From the NCBI GenBank assembly GCA_036426205.1, contig CM071568.1:216980527-217044526 (forward strand): DNA of 64,000 nucleotides, given 5' to 3'. The stretch comes from Ascaphus truei. Its lineage: Eukaryota; Chordata; Amphibia; Anura; Ascaphidae. The notes beneath the pieces were generated by a model. It searched no databases and had not been told where the DNA came from. It saw only the letters and a program-made list of their open reading frames with translations. The position numbers were made by a program, and so were the translations under genes. Of the stretch, positions 11,600-22,992 are shown one piece after another. Position 1 is the stretch's first letter, and each line of letters starts with the position of its first letter.

Positions 11600-12295
11600 C
11601 AACAATAACTCTGCAGCTGTGGGAACCAAATGCTCTGATAATTTGTACTTTTTCTATCCTCCAAACCCTTGGAGTCTCTCCTCCTGCATCTCACTATGTC
11701 CTCCCTATTGCTTTTTCTGTTTACTGCTTCCTCATTCCTTTGTAAACATTTCTGTTCTCTCCAACTTCCCCACTCCCCTCCTTTCCCCATTTCTTCATAT
11801 CTCCTCCCCTCCACCTATGCATGTTCCCATACACTGCACCGTTATTTATACACCTCTTTCCCAACTACTTCTTCACCCCTCAATAAAAAGCACCCCCACA
11901 AATCCTCTCTTCACATCGTCTATCTTCTCCTTCCTGCTGCTGGGGATATATCTCCTAATCCTGGATCCAGACATATACACAACTTCTCTCACCCACGCAT
12001 CGCTGCCACCTCTTCCCCTGCTAATGGTATTATCCTATCTAATTTAACACTGACTAGCCTTAAAACTCACCTCACAAATCAAGCATCCCAATAGCCTGCA
12101 CTCATGGCTATTATCCCACACTCACAGTCACTCCTACCAACCATTGTGGTCAAGCACTGCCATCTACACCACTTATTTCTCACCTGCTGTCTCTGTAAAT
12201 CTCCCAACATACCACTTATATTGTAAGCTCTTCGGTGCAGGGATTTCCTTTCCTATTGTCTGATTATGCTGCTCTTATTGTAATATTATAATCAG
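11600..12295 (+). mobile_element. L2/CR1-type LINE relic: N-terminal segment joined to a 3' tail
   Basis: Frame 11669-12094 contains LLLPAAGDISPNPGS (GDISPNPGS at 11942-11968). This resembles the 2A-like D-I-x-x-N-P-G-P signal known near the N terminus of some CR1/L2/Rex1-clade LINE proteins, but the final P is S here. Downstream, ATTGTAAGCTCTTCGGTGC (about 12219) and the following GGATTTCCTTTCCT look like the 3' untranslated tail of that LINE group. Endonuclease and reverse transcriptase are missing between them, so an internal deletion is inferred. The upstream part of the open frame is low-complexity and unsupported. Confidence 0.5.
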
Positions 12296-12769
12296 GGCTT
12301 GACAAATTACTCCAATAACTACTCGCCCAACCAAAAGAGCTACTCACCACCTAGCCCCACCCCTATCACCGCCCCACTTTAAAAAATGGAATAAATTCCT
12401 AATAAGAACTAATAACATTCGTTTTTGACATAACAGTTTATTTATTGTATTACATTTATACTTTACAATAATTAGTCCTTTTTACATAGTAGATGAGGTA
12501 GGGAAAAGACATGCGTACATCAAGTATAACCTATGCCAAATTTAGATGACAGATACCTTATTCTATATCCCTACTTACAGTACATTAATCCAGAGGAAGG
12601 CAAACAAAAAACCCCAGTGACACATTATCCAATTATATCTCTTAAGGGGGAAAATAAATTCCTTCCTGACTCCAAGAATTGTCAATCAGATTACCCCCAG
12701 GATAATCATCCTTCCCATGTTTACTTATTTGGCAGCGCCACCTGACAGCAGATACCAGCCCAGCTGGTG

Positions 12770-13235
12770 TTGCAGTGCACATAACACACATCCCCCCTGC
12801 ACATCATATATCCCCCCCATGCACATCAAATCCCCCACAACCCATGCACATCACATCCCCCACAACCCATGCACATCACATCCGCCCTCCAGTACATCAC
12901 ACCCCCCTTGCACATCACACATATAATACTCCCATGCACATCCTCCTCCACCCGGCACCTCTCATCCCCCCCCCATATCACACACACACATCTCTGCCGC
13001 ACCTCAGCCCCCCTTTGTCATTCTCACATTCCCTCCCCCTGGCATCTCACCCCCCCTTGAACTCACATCCCCCCTTTGTATTCCACATCCCCTCTGCAAT
13101 CACATTCCCCTCTGCATCTCATATTCCCGCTATGCATCTCAGATCCCCCATATGCATCTCAGATCCCCCCTATGCATCTCAGATTCCCCCCTCCCCCTTA
13201 TGCATCTCAGTCCCCCCCCCTCCTTAACATCGCAC
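12770..13235. repeat. CAC/CCC-rich minisatellite
   Basis: Imperfect units built on CCCATGCACATCACATC and TATGCATCTCAGATCCCCC. Long proline/histidine open frames through it are artefacts of the composition. Confidence 0.85.
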
Positions 13236-13440
13236 ACAATGCAGTGCATTGAAGCGCCAAAACTTGTTGGCGCGGGGCTGGGTCTACACGGGAGCCGCAG
13301 CAATAGCGGAGCGAGGCGCCTGCTGCAGGGTGGGAAGAAATCTGTGTGTGTCCTTCCCTCCCCCTGGTACCTGTCCAGTCGCCCTTGACCATCAACTTTC
13401 CCTGTTCCCCTCTGGTCCCCACTGTTTATTCTCCTTTCAG

Positions 13441-13571
13441 ACAGTCCAGGGGGAGCACATGTGGGAAACAAAAGACAAAATAAAAAACAATTTAAGTGCA
13501 GACGTTTTGAATAAGGAGATCAATGATGTGTTGAGAATCTTGGCTCTAAAGGTGAATCTACTCACAAGATG
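13441..13571 (+). CDS. candidate coding exon of an unidentified gene
   Basis: A 131-bp segment preceded by a pyrimidine-rich CTCCTTTCAG and followed by GTGAGCCC, both good splice-site matches. It is open in the frame that gives TVQGEHMWETKDKIKNN and ends in VNLLTRW. A reverse-strand copy at 14026-14156 matches it at all but about one position and diverges at exactly the splice borders, where it is fused to other open sequence. That is the best evidence that this is a real exon. It could belong to a host gene, or to a mobile element that contains introns. A loose E-x-x-W-x-x-K-D resemblance to PARP1 is too weak to name it. Confidence 0.45.
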
Positions 13572-13997
13572 GTGAGCCCTTCTCTCCCCTATTCCAGCTA
13601 AAAGGGTTGGATGCTACACACAGGCACTGGCCTGCAGCAGAGTGGCTTTTTGGATCAGTGAGGGACCCGTAGCTTCACCACCCACAGAGCCGTGACGTCA
13701 CACGCAGCCGAGGAGGAAACTGAGAGAAGGTGGACTCTTGAGGTGGCAGGCGAAGGAGCACCGGAACGGCGAGGGGAGGCGGTGAGAGCTGCACAGTACC
13801 CACAGATTTCACACTTGTTGATAAATGCTTACTTTTAACTAGCACATTGTAAGTGCACATTTTATGTTTATCAATTTATATAAAGTTTATATCAGATTGG
13901 CTATTGTGTGTGTTTTCTCCTCTACATATACATCTCCTAACTGACGAGACGTGCCTGGAGGGAATCACACACCAGTATATATCCTTTGGGTAGCAGC

Positions 13998-14240
13998 CTA
14001 TCTGTAACTGCATTTAAAACCAAACCATCTTGTGAGTAGATTCACCTTTAGAGCCAAGATTCTCAACACATCATTGATCTCCTTATTCGAAACGTCTGCA
14101 CTTAAATTGTTTTTTATTTTGTCTTTTGTTTCCCACATGTGCTCCCCCTGGACTGTTTGAAACATATCTTTCTCCCTGGAACCTGTGAAACAGGTTCCAC
14201 CAGAGGGTCTGAGCAGGGTTTTATAATATTTGTCTACCAA
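13998..14240 (-). pseudogene. inverted, intronless-looking copy containing the 13441 exon
   Basis: An 80-codon reverse-strand frame. Its middle (14026-14156) is the same 131 bp as 13441-13571 with about one difference. The upstream side reads LLRPSGGTCFTGSREKDMFQ without any splice acceptor, and the downstream side gives WFGFKCSYR and a stop. Because homology stops exactly at the exon edges, this is either a copy from a spliced transcript or a second gene arrangement of the same exon. Transcription is unknown. Confidence 0.45.
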
Positions 14241-16437
14241 TTTTGGTTTTATTTTATTTAGCTCACTGTTTCACTGCACTGAATTTTGCATTTATTGTCA
14301 CTTAATGTTAAGTACTGTAGCTAGCGCCTTTATTCACTTTAATTCACAATATTCCTCCTTTCTGCCATCAGCAGCACGTGCCACCGGTCACCCGCCGCCA
14401 CAGTGCGCAGCCACGCCTTCCAACAACATGCTCCTAGTGGCTCCTGCCTGATGGCGCCCTGCCCCTCCCATACTCCTATTGGATGATGCCTCAGCCACAC
14501 AAAGGTCCGCCCACCCAGTTCCACTTACCATGCGCACTCAGACTGCTCTGTTCTCTACTCTATTCTTCCAACGCTACACAGATCGCGTAAGGTGAGAAGA
14601 GCGGGCGTCCAGCGTATCAGTCTTCAAGAATAACCCTGGTTATAATTCCCTGTACTGTATTCTTTGTGAAGCTCGGAGTACACTTTTGGCGCTATAAAAA
14701 TAAGGATCTACATACATTCATATACATGTTGGGTAACATCTGGGTATGTCATAGAGACACAGTGGCTGGGGAGGGTTCCTTCAGATGTCTTGCTCTCCTG
14801 CTACTGTGGGCTTAAAATAGAATGGAGACCTGAGATGTCCCTCAGCATTCTCGCCATGTCACTCGCCATTTGGCCCATCCTCTCCAAAATCAGGACAATT
14901 TTCCCTTCCATTGTGTCCCGTCTGTCCGAGCTCTACTCTGGATGTGGTAGCACAGGTGTCTTATAGTGGACGGATCCTAAATTAACTTTCCAAATTCACT
15001 TGACATTGCCAATCTGAATCTGACCAAGTCGCCAGTTGCAGCTAAGCTGGAGCTCTATATTTTGGTGGGGGTTGGTACAAGTGGGGCTGAGCTGAATCTG
15101 GGGCAAAATGAGCCTGATCTGCGTTAAGCTGATCTTGGTCCAGGGTGTGATGAGCAGGGTCTGAGTTTAGCTGAGAGGGGTCCTGGGCGAGGTAAGCGGG
15201 GTACAAGGTGAGGTGAGCAGTGTCTGGAGCTGGGAGTAATGGGGATTGAGGTACAGGTACCTTGTGCAGAAGCAGGTTTCCTGGGTACTCAAATGGCAAG
15301 GGTTTTGGCCATCTTCTTTCTCCACAATGGTCCCAGATTTTTCAACTTTGGAGTCTTGGGTGCTGCTTTGTTTTCTTTCCCCACTTTACCCTTTTTGATT
15401 TTGGGTTGGCTTAGCAGGCATCCTTTCCTTTATTAGGCTAATTTCTTGTGTTGCCCTCTCCTCCCCCCCCCACCCTTTCTGGGAAATGTGCTGCTACCAG
15501 TGTGTTCTGTGGCTGCTGTGTCATACCTGGTTGGTAAACAGGAGACCTCCGCGATGGTATGGGGAGGACCTCAGGACAGGCTCTTGGTGGTTCTTTAGTA
15601 GTTAGCACCTCCAGTCAAGAGGATCCTGAGGCTTCAGGATGCACCTCATGGACACTTCTTCTTTCACTAGCTATGCTTCAAGGACTACACCAGTTGTTGG
15701 TATGACTTAGGGTTATTTAGTAATGAGGTACATGCACTGGATCACATATCAACTGTACCCTATCCCCCTAGGGACTAGGCCTCAATCACTTCTCTAGCAG
15801 AAGAACTCTCTTCAGTGTCTGCACACTCTGGCATCTCTTCCAGAAGAACCTTACTCTCTGATGGCTATCCCAGACTCAACTCCTCACACACGAACTACTG
15901 TACACTCTAAAGAAGAACAACCCCTCCTACCCTGGGGAGTGGCTTGTAAGACGGCCTATTCTTGTCATAGACCCCCTTTTAACAGTGAGAGCTACTCATA
16001 AAGTTTATTGTTCATACCTTCTGAACAATATAACATTACACACTGAACGTTAGGACAGACCCCATAGAAATCATGCCCACACTGCCCACACTTTATGGGG
16101 ATTTACAGTGGTACCAAGGCCAGGGAATGTTAGTCCAAGGAGACTTGGCAACACTTGTACAGCAGCAGTAAGCAGGTTCTTGCGTACATAGAAGCTGGAT
16201 CGATCCATAGTTGAACAAGATATCCGAAAGCACAAGAGTTAGTTCTGATCAAGATCAGTGAGTGTAACAATACAATTGTTGTGAAATTTTATGTACAGTA
16301 CCACTGACATTACAGGGGTAGCATTCAGCACAAGGTGGGGCAATGTTGGTGATTGGTTGTCTGCTGGAGGAAGGTGTCAAATGTAAGCATATAGTCAGAT
16401 TCATCACACCAACCCTGTGGTGTAGCAGCAAGAGAAT
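14160..16437. other. mostly unassigned; possible degraded reverse-strand coding relic at 14830-15440
   Basis: On the reverse strand 15042-15299 is open and holds a repetitive stretch (PAHHTLDQDQLNADQAHFAP). Downstream on that strand a fragment reads SSDRRDTMEGKIVLILERMG, faintly like the C-terminal coiled region of the Myb-like second protein of Harbinger transposons. Stops interrupt it. The remainder shows no features I can support. Confidence 0.25.
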
Positions 16438-16800
16438 TGCTACTACTGCTGCGGCCGAGTTTATTCGAGCATTTGCCCGTTCTCGGCCGCAGCAGTAACC
16501 TGGCGCGCGCCGGAGGGTGCCGGGCACACGCCGAAGCAGCGGAGGAGCGCCCTCCGATCGGGGCGCTCTCCCTCCCGCTGCCGGGTCCGCCGGGTCCCCC
16601 GGAACCCCCTGCCGCCGTCCCCCACATCGCGGGACACCAGGGCTCCCTCGGGGAGCCCTGGACGCGCGTGCAGGGGGCGCAGGCACCCGATGACTCGTGA
16701 CCGCGCATCGGTGATGCGCGGCACGCTGAGGGAGTGCGGCTAGCACGCCGGGGCATCCCCCGGCTTGCGGTGCTAGCCGTGCTCGGATAAAACGTGTCGG
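16438..16800. repeat. CpG-rich block with three perfect hairpins
   Basis: Very GC- and CpG-rich compared with its AT-rich surroundings. Hairpin 1: TACTGCTGCGGCCGAG (16444-16459) with CTCGGCCGCAGCAGTA (16482-16497). Hairpin 2: CCGCGCATC (16701-16709) with GATGCGCGG (16713-16721). Hairpin 3: CGGCTAGCAC (16737-16746) with GTGCTAGCCG (16770-16779), and inside it GCCGGGG with CCCCGGC. Both outer edges carry a variant of TTTATTCGAGCA facing inward, which suggests a small mobile element with related ends. No target duplication is clear. Confidence 0.6.
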
Positions 16801-16852
16801 TAGTGTAGCATACTGTATGAAGGGTCATGGGTTTGATTCCTGCATGTGTATT
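16786..16852 (+). repeat. possible tRNA-derived SINE head fragment
   Basis: GGGTCATGGGTTTGATTCC includes a B-box-like GGTTTGATTCC about 35 nt after GTAGTGTAGCATACTG, a poor A box. It is a short, degenerate RNA polymerase III promoter relic and not a tRNA gene. Confidence 0.3.
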
Positions 16853-17405
16853 ATATAAAATATGACCAGTTATAACGGGGTTCAGCTGTACCTGTATCGG
16901 CCCTTTACCTGTATAATACAGCACAATGAAGATGCAATACTTATTAATACATATTCATTAGTGGCACAGTACATTCTGAAAAGCGACCATGGCAAAAAAG
17001 AATAATAATAATAATAAATAAACTAGTAGTGAAAAAAGAAACCAAGTTCCATTGTTCAGTGCTTCCAGATCAAGAGCACAAAGTAACAGTCTGTTAGCTA
17101 ATTGCAACATATAAATTTGCTTGAAGAGAAGAACTATCAGTGCATCCTGGAGTAAAAGTAAGGAAATATGTGCTCAAAAATAGGTTGATAATGCAGTCAG
17201 TAACTGCATGTAATCAGTGCTGGCTGTTTCTATTCCTAAATGGACCACCACCCTAGAGCTTCCTATAAGAGTTAAAATAATACTACTCCCACTGTCCAAT
17301 GACTATAATATGGGAAGAGGGTAAATTGAATTACTCACAGTAAAATGCTGATGATGTCCACTCCACGTGCGTGCCTCACACTGAGGAGGTAATGCAGGAG
17401 ATCCA

Positions 17406-18022
17406 ATGAAGTTGAAAAAAGTGGCGCACAGCAGCAAAAAAATGTGGAAAAACACAGAGGTTTTAAGATTGGATAGGGATCTTAAAGACTACACAAGATC
17501 CAATCCTAGATTTGTACTTAGGAAAGACAAAACCATTGGATACCATCTCTCTCCCAGTTTTTTCAAATCTAATATTGGAATAAATACTAGCAAAAAAATC
17601 CAGAAGGGTTTCTATAAATGTGGCAATTGTAAGACATGTAAATATGCTACTCCATTGAAATCTGTAAAATGTAAATACACAAAATGTAGACATACAGTAA
17701 ATTGCAGACATTTATGACATTCAATACAAACTACGTAGTTTATATCCTAACATGTGCATGTGGTAGCCTCTATATTGGCAAAACAATCAGGCCATTAAAG
17801 GTTAGAATAACCGAGCATTTAAGTGCCTTTAGGAATAGAGAGGACAGGTATCCAGACTCAAGACACTTTTCTAATTGTCCTAAGGGCTTGATTAGTACAT
17901 TTAGATTTAGTGCTTTAGAGCACATTCAATTACATGTAAGAGGGGGCAATAGAGAAGCAGTTCTTAACTGTAGAGAGATGTATTGGATTTATACCCTTGG
18001 GCATTTGCACCCATGGATATGA
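17406..18022 (+). mobile_element. Penelope-like element, C-terminal part with GIY-YIG endonuclease (frameshifted)
   Basis: Two overlapping frames form one protein. The first (17406-17717) has EVLRLDRDLKDY, HLSPSFF and the cysteine motif GFYKCGNCKTCKY, as found after the reverse transcriptase of Penelope-like elements. The second (17702-18022) has NYVVYILTCACGSLYIGKT, which is the GIY-YIG core, then RITEH, HFSNC and an R-E-x-Y-W-I close. A one-step frameshift at about 17705-17720 separates them, so the copy is dead. The reverse transcriptase core is missing upstream (5' truncation). The ATGs are incidental. Confidence 0.85.
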
Positions 18023-18891
18023 ATATCGACTGGGAACTTAAACATTTCCTGTCAAAAATAATATCTTTAGTATTATCAATACTATTGCTGATAGGTATTC
18101 ATAGAACATCTTCTCCAGCAGTTAATATACTATGTATAAACTATTAATAATCATAGTGATTCTATGCCTTTACCTTTATATTGATAGAATGTGTTGTGTG
18201 ATAAATCTGCATCTTTTTCTGCAAAATATTATATTGTCATGGGGATTTTAGGCTTTAAACATAAAAAAAATCAGATATTGGGTGCATTTATTTATGACAT
18301 TGTGTTTGATGGAATCATGTACTGTACATATACAGCATATTGCATTTTTTGCATTTGGTATTAAAAAAAAAAAAGGAGAATTGTTCATACTCCTAATTGG
18401 GACATTCAAACTCTCCATATTAAACATTAATAGGAAGACCATTATTGTTAAGAACTTTTTCCCTTACAAATCTATGTCTAATATATATATTTATATATTG
18501 AGTCTATTAGACCTACTTTATGCCACGTAGGAGAGTTTTTTCTCTATAAGTATTTAACATATGTACCGTACCACACTCTATAAATATATTAGATACATTA
18601 TAGTAACTCAATATGCTGTTTCAGTTGGGAATTTTGAACCATTTTTCCTTTTTTTACCATTTACGCTGTTTAGATTTGTCATTGATTATTATATTTACAT
18701 GTTATTACCAATGCATTATACTGTATATTATAAAGTATGTGTTATTCATATGAGTATTATTAAAAAATGTATAGTTTTAAGTTTAGAACGTTTATACTGG
18801 ATTAATGTTTTTCTAAAAAAAACATATGTCATAATAGACTTTTCATGTCTGTTATTGCGATTTACTTTATCATGTATAAATGTATGTACAC
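18023..18891. other. AT-rich region after the PLE fragment
   Basis: Strongly AT-rich with A- and T-runs and a poly-A at about 18361-18374. It may include the 3' untranslated part of the PLE. No coding evidence. Confidence 0.4.
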
Positions 18892-19351
18892 TGTGACAAA
18901 CAGCTTACACCGGGGCTCCGCCGTTTGTCCGGGACTGTTAGAACACGGTCTTTTAGGGTAGGTTAAATGATGAGGTGTCACGTACTGTTCCTTTAAACAG
19001 GCTATGCCTGGTTTATTCAGTCCCAGGCACTGAGACTGCCACAGTGCATACAAAAGAAACACATCAAAACAAAAAGCTGCTCACCTGAGCGATAACTTAA
19101 CTTAGATTTTCCCTAACACAGGGTGGAAGTGGCTTTTCCACTTCCAACAACAAAACAAGGTACTTTTCAGTTTTAGACAAAAAGGAACAGAAACATTTAA
19201 CCTGTTTGGGGAGAGGCTTTTTTCTCTCTCTGCTTCCAGCAGCCTTCCTGTCTCCAGGTTCTTGGGAAGAGGAGAGAGGAAACAGGAAATCAGTCTTACA
19301 TACCTGATTTCTAATTAGCATGACAGGTGACAGAAATAAGCAGACAAACTC
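18892..19351 (-). mobile_element. Gypsy-type LTR, reverse strand, truncated
   Basis: On the reverse strand this reads through the same blocks as the LTRs at 61590 and 62506: TGCCTGGGACTGAATAAACC, TTAAAGGAACAGTACGTGAC, GTTCTAACAGTCCCGGACA, and an end at GTTTGTCACA. Similarity is lost after about 19351, where CA-rich repeat begins, so the 5' end of the LTR is missing. Confidence 0.8.
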
Positions 19352-19399
19352 TGGTCTGGATCTCTCATCCCTCAGTTCCAGCGCTCAATCAGGTACAGA

Positions 19400-20690
19400 A
19401 TCAGCTACACACAACACCTACACACAACGCACAATAACACCAAACACTGCACACACACACATTCACACAACACCAAACACTGCAGACACTGCACACACAC
19501 ACATTCACACAACATTCACACAACACCAAACACTGCAGATTGCCTCTTCAAAACACCACCCTCACACACACACATTCACACAACATTCACACAACACCAA
19601 ACACTGCAGATTGCCTCTTCAAAACACCACCCTCACCCCCCCCCCCCTGGAGCACGCCACAGATCTGCCTCCCGCTACCGCACACCCTCTACAGGCCGCG
19701 GCCTGCACGCCACACATCTCCCTCCCGCTACCGAGCCCCTCCCATCTCCCGCTAAACAACTTCGCCACCGGCTACCTACTCACTTCGGAAGCGGCCCGCA
19801 CGGAGCTCTTCCGAACGCCAGCGCACAGCCGCGGCCTGCACGCCACACATCTCCAGCCCGCACGGAGCTCTTCCGAACGCCAGCACACGGCCGCGGCCTG
19901 CACGCCACACNNNNNNNNNNNNNNNNNNNNNNNNNNNNNNNNNNNNNNNNNNNNNNNNNNNNNNNNNNNNNNNNNNNNNNNNNNNNNNNNNNNNNNNNNN
20001 NNNNNNNNNNNNNNNNNNNNNNNNNNCACACGGCCGCGGCCTGCACGCCACACATCTCCCTCCCGCTACCGCGACCCTCCCATCTCCCGCTAAACAACAT
20101 CGCCACCGGCTACCTACTCACTTCAGCAGCGGCCCACACGGAGCTCTTCCGAACGCCAGCGCACGGCTGCGGCCTGCACGCCACACATCTCCGGCCCGCA
20201 AGGAGCTCTTCCGAACGCCAGCGCACGGCCGCGGCCTGCACGCCACACATCTCCGGCCCACACGGAGCTCTTCCGAACGCCAGCGCACGGCCGCGGCCTG
20301 CACGCCACACATCTCCCTCTCGCTACCGCGCCCCTCCCATCTCCCGCTAAACAACATCACCACTGGCTACCTACTCACTTCGGCAGCAGCCCGCACGGAG
20401 CTCTTCTGAATGCCAGCGCACGACACACATCTCCCTCCCGCTACCGCACACCCTCTACAGGCCGCGGACCGAGACACACGTCACAGATCTCCCTCCGCAA
20501 CCGCAGACCCTCTACAGGCCACGGCACCGATCGCCCTCCCGCTACCTCACACACTGTACGGCCCGCGGACCGCCCACCACGCCACACATCTCCCTCCCGC
20601 TACCGCACACCCTCTACGACCCGCGGACCGGGACGCACGCCACAGATCTCCCTCCGCAACCGCAGACCCTCTACAGGCCGCGGCCTACGT
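19400..20690. repeat. GC-rich tandem repeats (about 62-bp unit) with CA-rich lead-in
   Basis: CACACACATTCACACAACA-type repeats to about 19640 are followed by an array of GGAGCTCTTCCGAACGCCAG + CGCACGGCCGCGGCCTGCA + CGCCACACATCTCC units. A larger repeat also carries CTCCCGCTAAACAAC and GGCTACCTACTCACTTCGG. Protein-like frames here are artefacts. Confidence 0.9.
19911..20026. other. assembly gap (116 N)
   Basis: A run of N inside the GC-rich tandem array. The real number of repeat units is unknown. Confidence 1.
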
Positions 20691-21090
20691 GTGGGGGGGG
20701 GACAGTGTTTTGTGTGTGTGTGTTGACATGTGTGTGTGGTGATGGGGGGAACAGTGTGTTGTGGTGGGAGGGGGGCATGCTGTTGTGTTGGGTGAGGAAC
20801 CTGGCTGGGGGATCTGGTGTGTGGGGGAAGGGGGGAGCAGTCCTTGTTGGGGGGGGGGCGTGGAAGCGGTGCAGTGGCAAGTAAACAAAGGTTTTGTGTG
20901 TGGTGTGTGTGATGGGGGACTTTGTGTGTGTGTTGTGTTGTGTGTGTGTGTTGTGTGTGGTGTTGTTGTGTGTGGTTGTGGTTTGTGTTGTGGTGTGTGT
21001 GTTTGAGTGTTGGTGACGAGTGATGGGATGGTGGGGGGGAACAGTGTGTGTGTGGGCGGGGGAACAACCGACACTGTTTTGGGGGACGCC
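20690..21090. repeat. TG/G-rich low-complexity tract
   Basis: GTGTGTGTTGTG-type repeats with G-runs (20691-20700, 20850-20858). The reverse strand gives spurious H/T/P-rich frames. Confidence 0.85.
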
Positions 21091-21654
21091 ACTTACTGCT
21101 GATTCCCCTCACAGATCATAATATATAATGTATACTATCTATATACTTATACATCTATATCACGGTGTTGCCCAAATCACCAACAATACATCCCTACTCC
21201 ACATACAAATAATTCTACTCGCCACCTAGTGACTAACTGTGTCGCTTGGGCCCAATATTTACTCTCTACCTCTGGGTCGATAAATCCACTCCCGCCGGGC
21301 GAGCAAATGTAGGTTTTTGTGCGAACACTGTATATATAATTATATATATATATCTATAATTATTGTTTGGTTTTTTTAAGGGGTTCCAAATGAGCTTACA
21401 GGGGTTCTGTATGTAATGTTTTTCTTCACAAAGCCATATAGTATGCCTATGCATCTGCACAACATTACATGTACTGTACAGTAAGTACACTCCATAGTAG
21501 AAAGGCTTAATTTATTTAACCTATTTTTTCTTATTATTGCATAGAATGTTTCTCATGAGTAAGAGGATGTTACACAGATATAAAGAGTTTGAAGCTGCTC
21601 GTGACATGGATGAGAGTGGGAGAAAATTTGAATGACATTATATTATCAAATGAA

Positions 21655-21800
21655 TATCATAGCTCCCGACAAGAGTTTTCTCAATATGTCATCAGGAAAA
21701 AAATCAGTTAGCCCTGAAACCTCAGTAAAGCATCCATTCAAGGTTCATGTGTGGGTGGCAATCTTGAGACTTGGACAAGGACCCATAGTTGTATTTGAAG
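21655..21800 (+). pseudogene. Tc1-like transposase, block 1 (DDE domain, upstream part)
   Basis: Reads VSPETSVKHPFKVHVWVAIL then GQGPIVVFEG. It matches the K-H-P-x-K-V-H-V-W ... I-x-F-E/D-G segment of vertebrate Tc1-family transposases. The block ends GAAG|GTAAGT, a strong 5' splice-site match, directly after FEG. The continuation of the same domain lies 5.4 kb downstream, at 27255, after the LTR element. Upstream DNA-binding domains are not visible. Confidence 0.7.
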
Positions 21801-21872
21801 GTAAGTTCCCTGTACCTGTATAACAGTACTGTGTAACAGTACTCTAACTGTATCTGAATGACCCTATCCCTG

Positions 21873-22992
21873 TGTAGCCCCCTGTAAACAGCCTCAGGCA
21901 TACCTATCTTCCTTCTATATCTACTATTGCGGTAAGTTCCTTGTTAAGATCAGGCGCCAGACTCATATGAGTTTTCCCCCCTTCATAGCCCCTAACGTGA
22001 TGGTAGATCGCAGGTCCTGGACTCTGCTGCAGCGGGTGAGCAAGAGGAGAGGTTCTGCTGACAGACCTGGATGGTATGGGCTAGCCTATATTTAGCAGAT
22101 CCCCTCCTCTCGTAGATGAGGAAGTTGTTTCTTCAGCCTTGCTGTGTGCGTGTTCCTCTCTGATTGTGGTTCTTCAATATGAGAGAGTAGCTTAAGAAGA
22201 GTTTGAGTGATCATGAGACCAAGAGCTATGCTAGCCTGGCTTTTTGGAGCAGGGTGTTTGTGAAAAGGATTCAAACGCGGAAGACAAGGGAACGAGATGA
22301 AGGATATAAGGGCGTTCTACGCTTGCTTCACGCGAGGAGTACAGGATGCTCGGCTCCTGGCGCAGCTGCCGGTTATAGAGCGAGGAGGAACCAAACTAGG
22401 GTCAGCGTCCTATATAGACAGACGAACATAGACTGGTTTTTGGACCAATGCCCTCACCCGCCGCTGCCAGGGTGATGTGGATCGCAGATTCAGAACCGCC
22501 ACCTCAGGCACCTCGGGTTGTGTCCACGTGTAATTGCAGCCCTTGCTCAGAACCATCCTGTCGCCGAGTGACTTGGAGGAAGGAGACGAGGAGTAGGTCG
22601 TGGAGGTTGAGCGTGTTTTACCCTTGCACTGGGGCGTTGTATTTGTGCTTCTGGAAGCCTTATCCGTTGGGATATCGTGTGCTCTGTTCAAATCAAGAGA
22701 CTGTTCGGCACCCGTAAGGGACTGTGTGATGATTTAGGAGATGTATACCCTTGGGACCTGAGGGTTCTCTATACGCGTCCTGTCCCATACCCTGGAGTTA
22801 TAGAAGATGGAGGCGCTGCACCACTAAGATAATATGGAGGCTATTACCCCAGAAGCCCGGTCCTGGCTCCCCCACAACATCGCGGGAAGCTCAGGCCCTC
22901 CTGTTCCTCACAGGTATGCACCACACCGCATGTAACCAGCCCCCATGCACCCCTCACACTCCCGTAGACACTGGGGGGGAAACAGGGTTACA
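21873..22992 (+). mobile_element. 5' LTR of a pol-less LTR retroelement
   Basis: It starts TGTAGCCC and ends GGGTTACA, inverted-complementary ends. It aligns along its length with 26178-27219, sharing ATCTTCCTTCTA, GACTCTGCTGCAG, CTATATTTAGCAG, GAGTAGCTTAAGAAGAGTT, CATCCTGTCG and CCAGAAGCCCGGTCCTGGC, so the two are a pair of LTRs. CTATATTTAG at about 22087 could be a TATA box. Differences from the 3' LTR are largely one- or two-base insertions and deletions. The flanking 4-mer CCTG (21869-21872) is repeated after the 3' LTR. Confidence 0.9.

Noticed and set aside
12775..13471. Pro/His/Ser-rich frames on both strands
   Set aside because: They lie wholly in the CAC/CCC minisatellite and its flanks.
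13441..13571. Assignment of the exon peptide to PARP1
   Set aside because: Only a W-x-x-K-D spacing is shared; the following residues do not match.
16820..16852. tRNA gene
   Set aside because: Only a B-box-like stretch is present; no cloverleaf or acceptor stem can be formed.
16255..16924. 163-199-codon reverse-strand frames rich in Arg/Ala/Gly
   Set aside because: Produced by the CpG-rich hairpin block; several frames are open at once.
19320..20742. Frames across the gap and GC-rich array
   Set aside because: Tandem repeats with an N-run; translation across unknown bases is meaningless.
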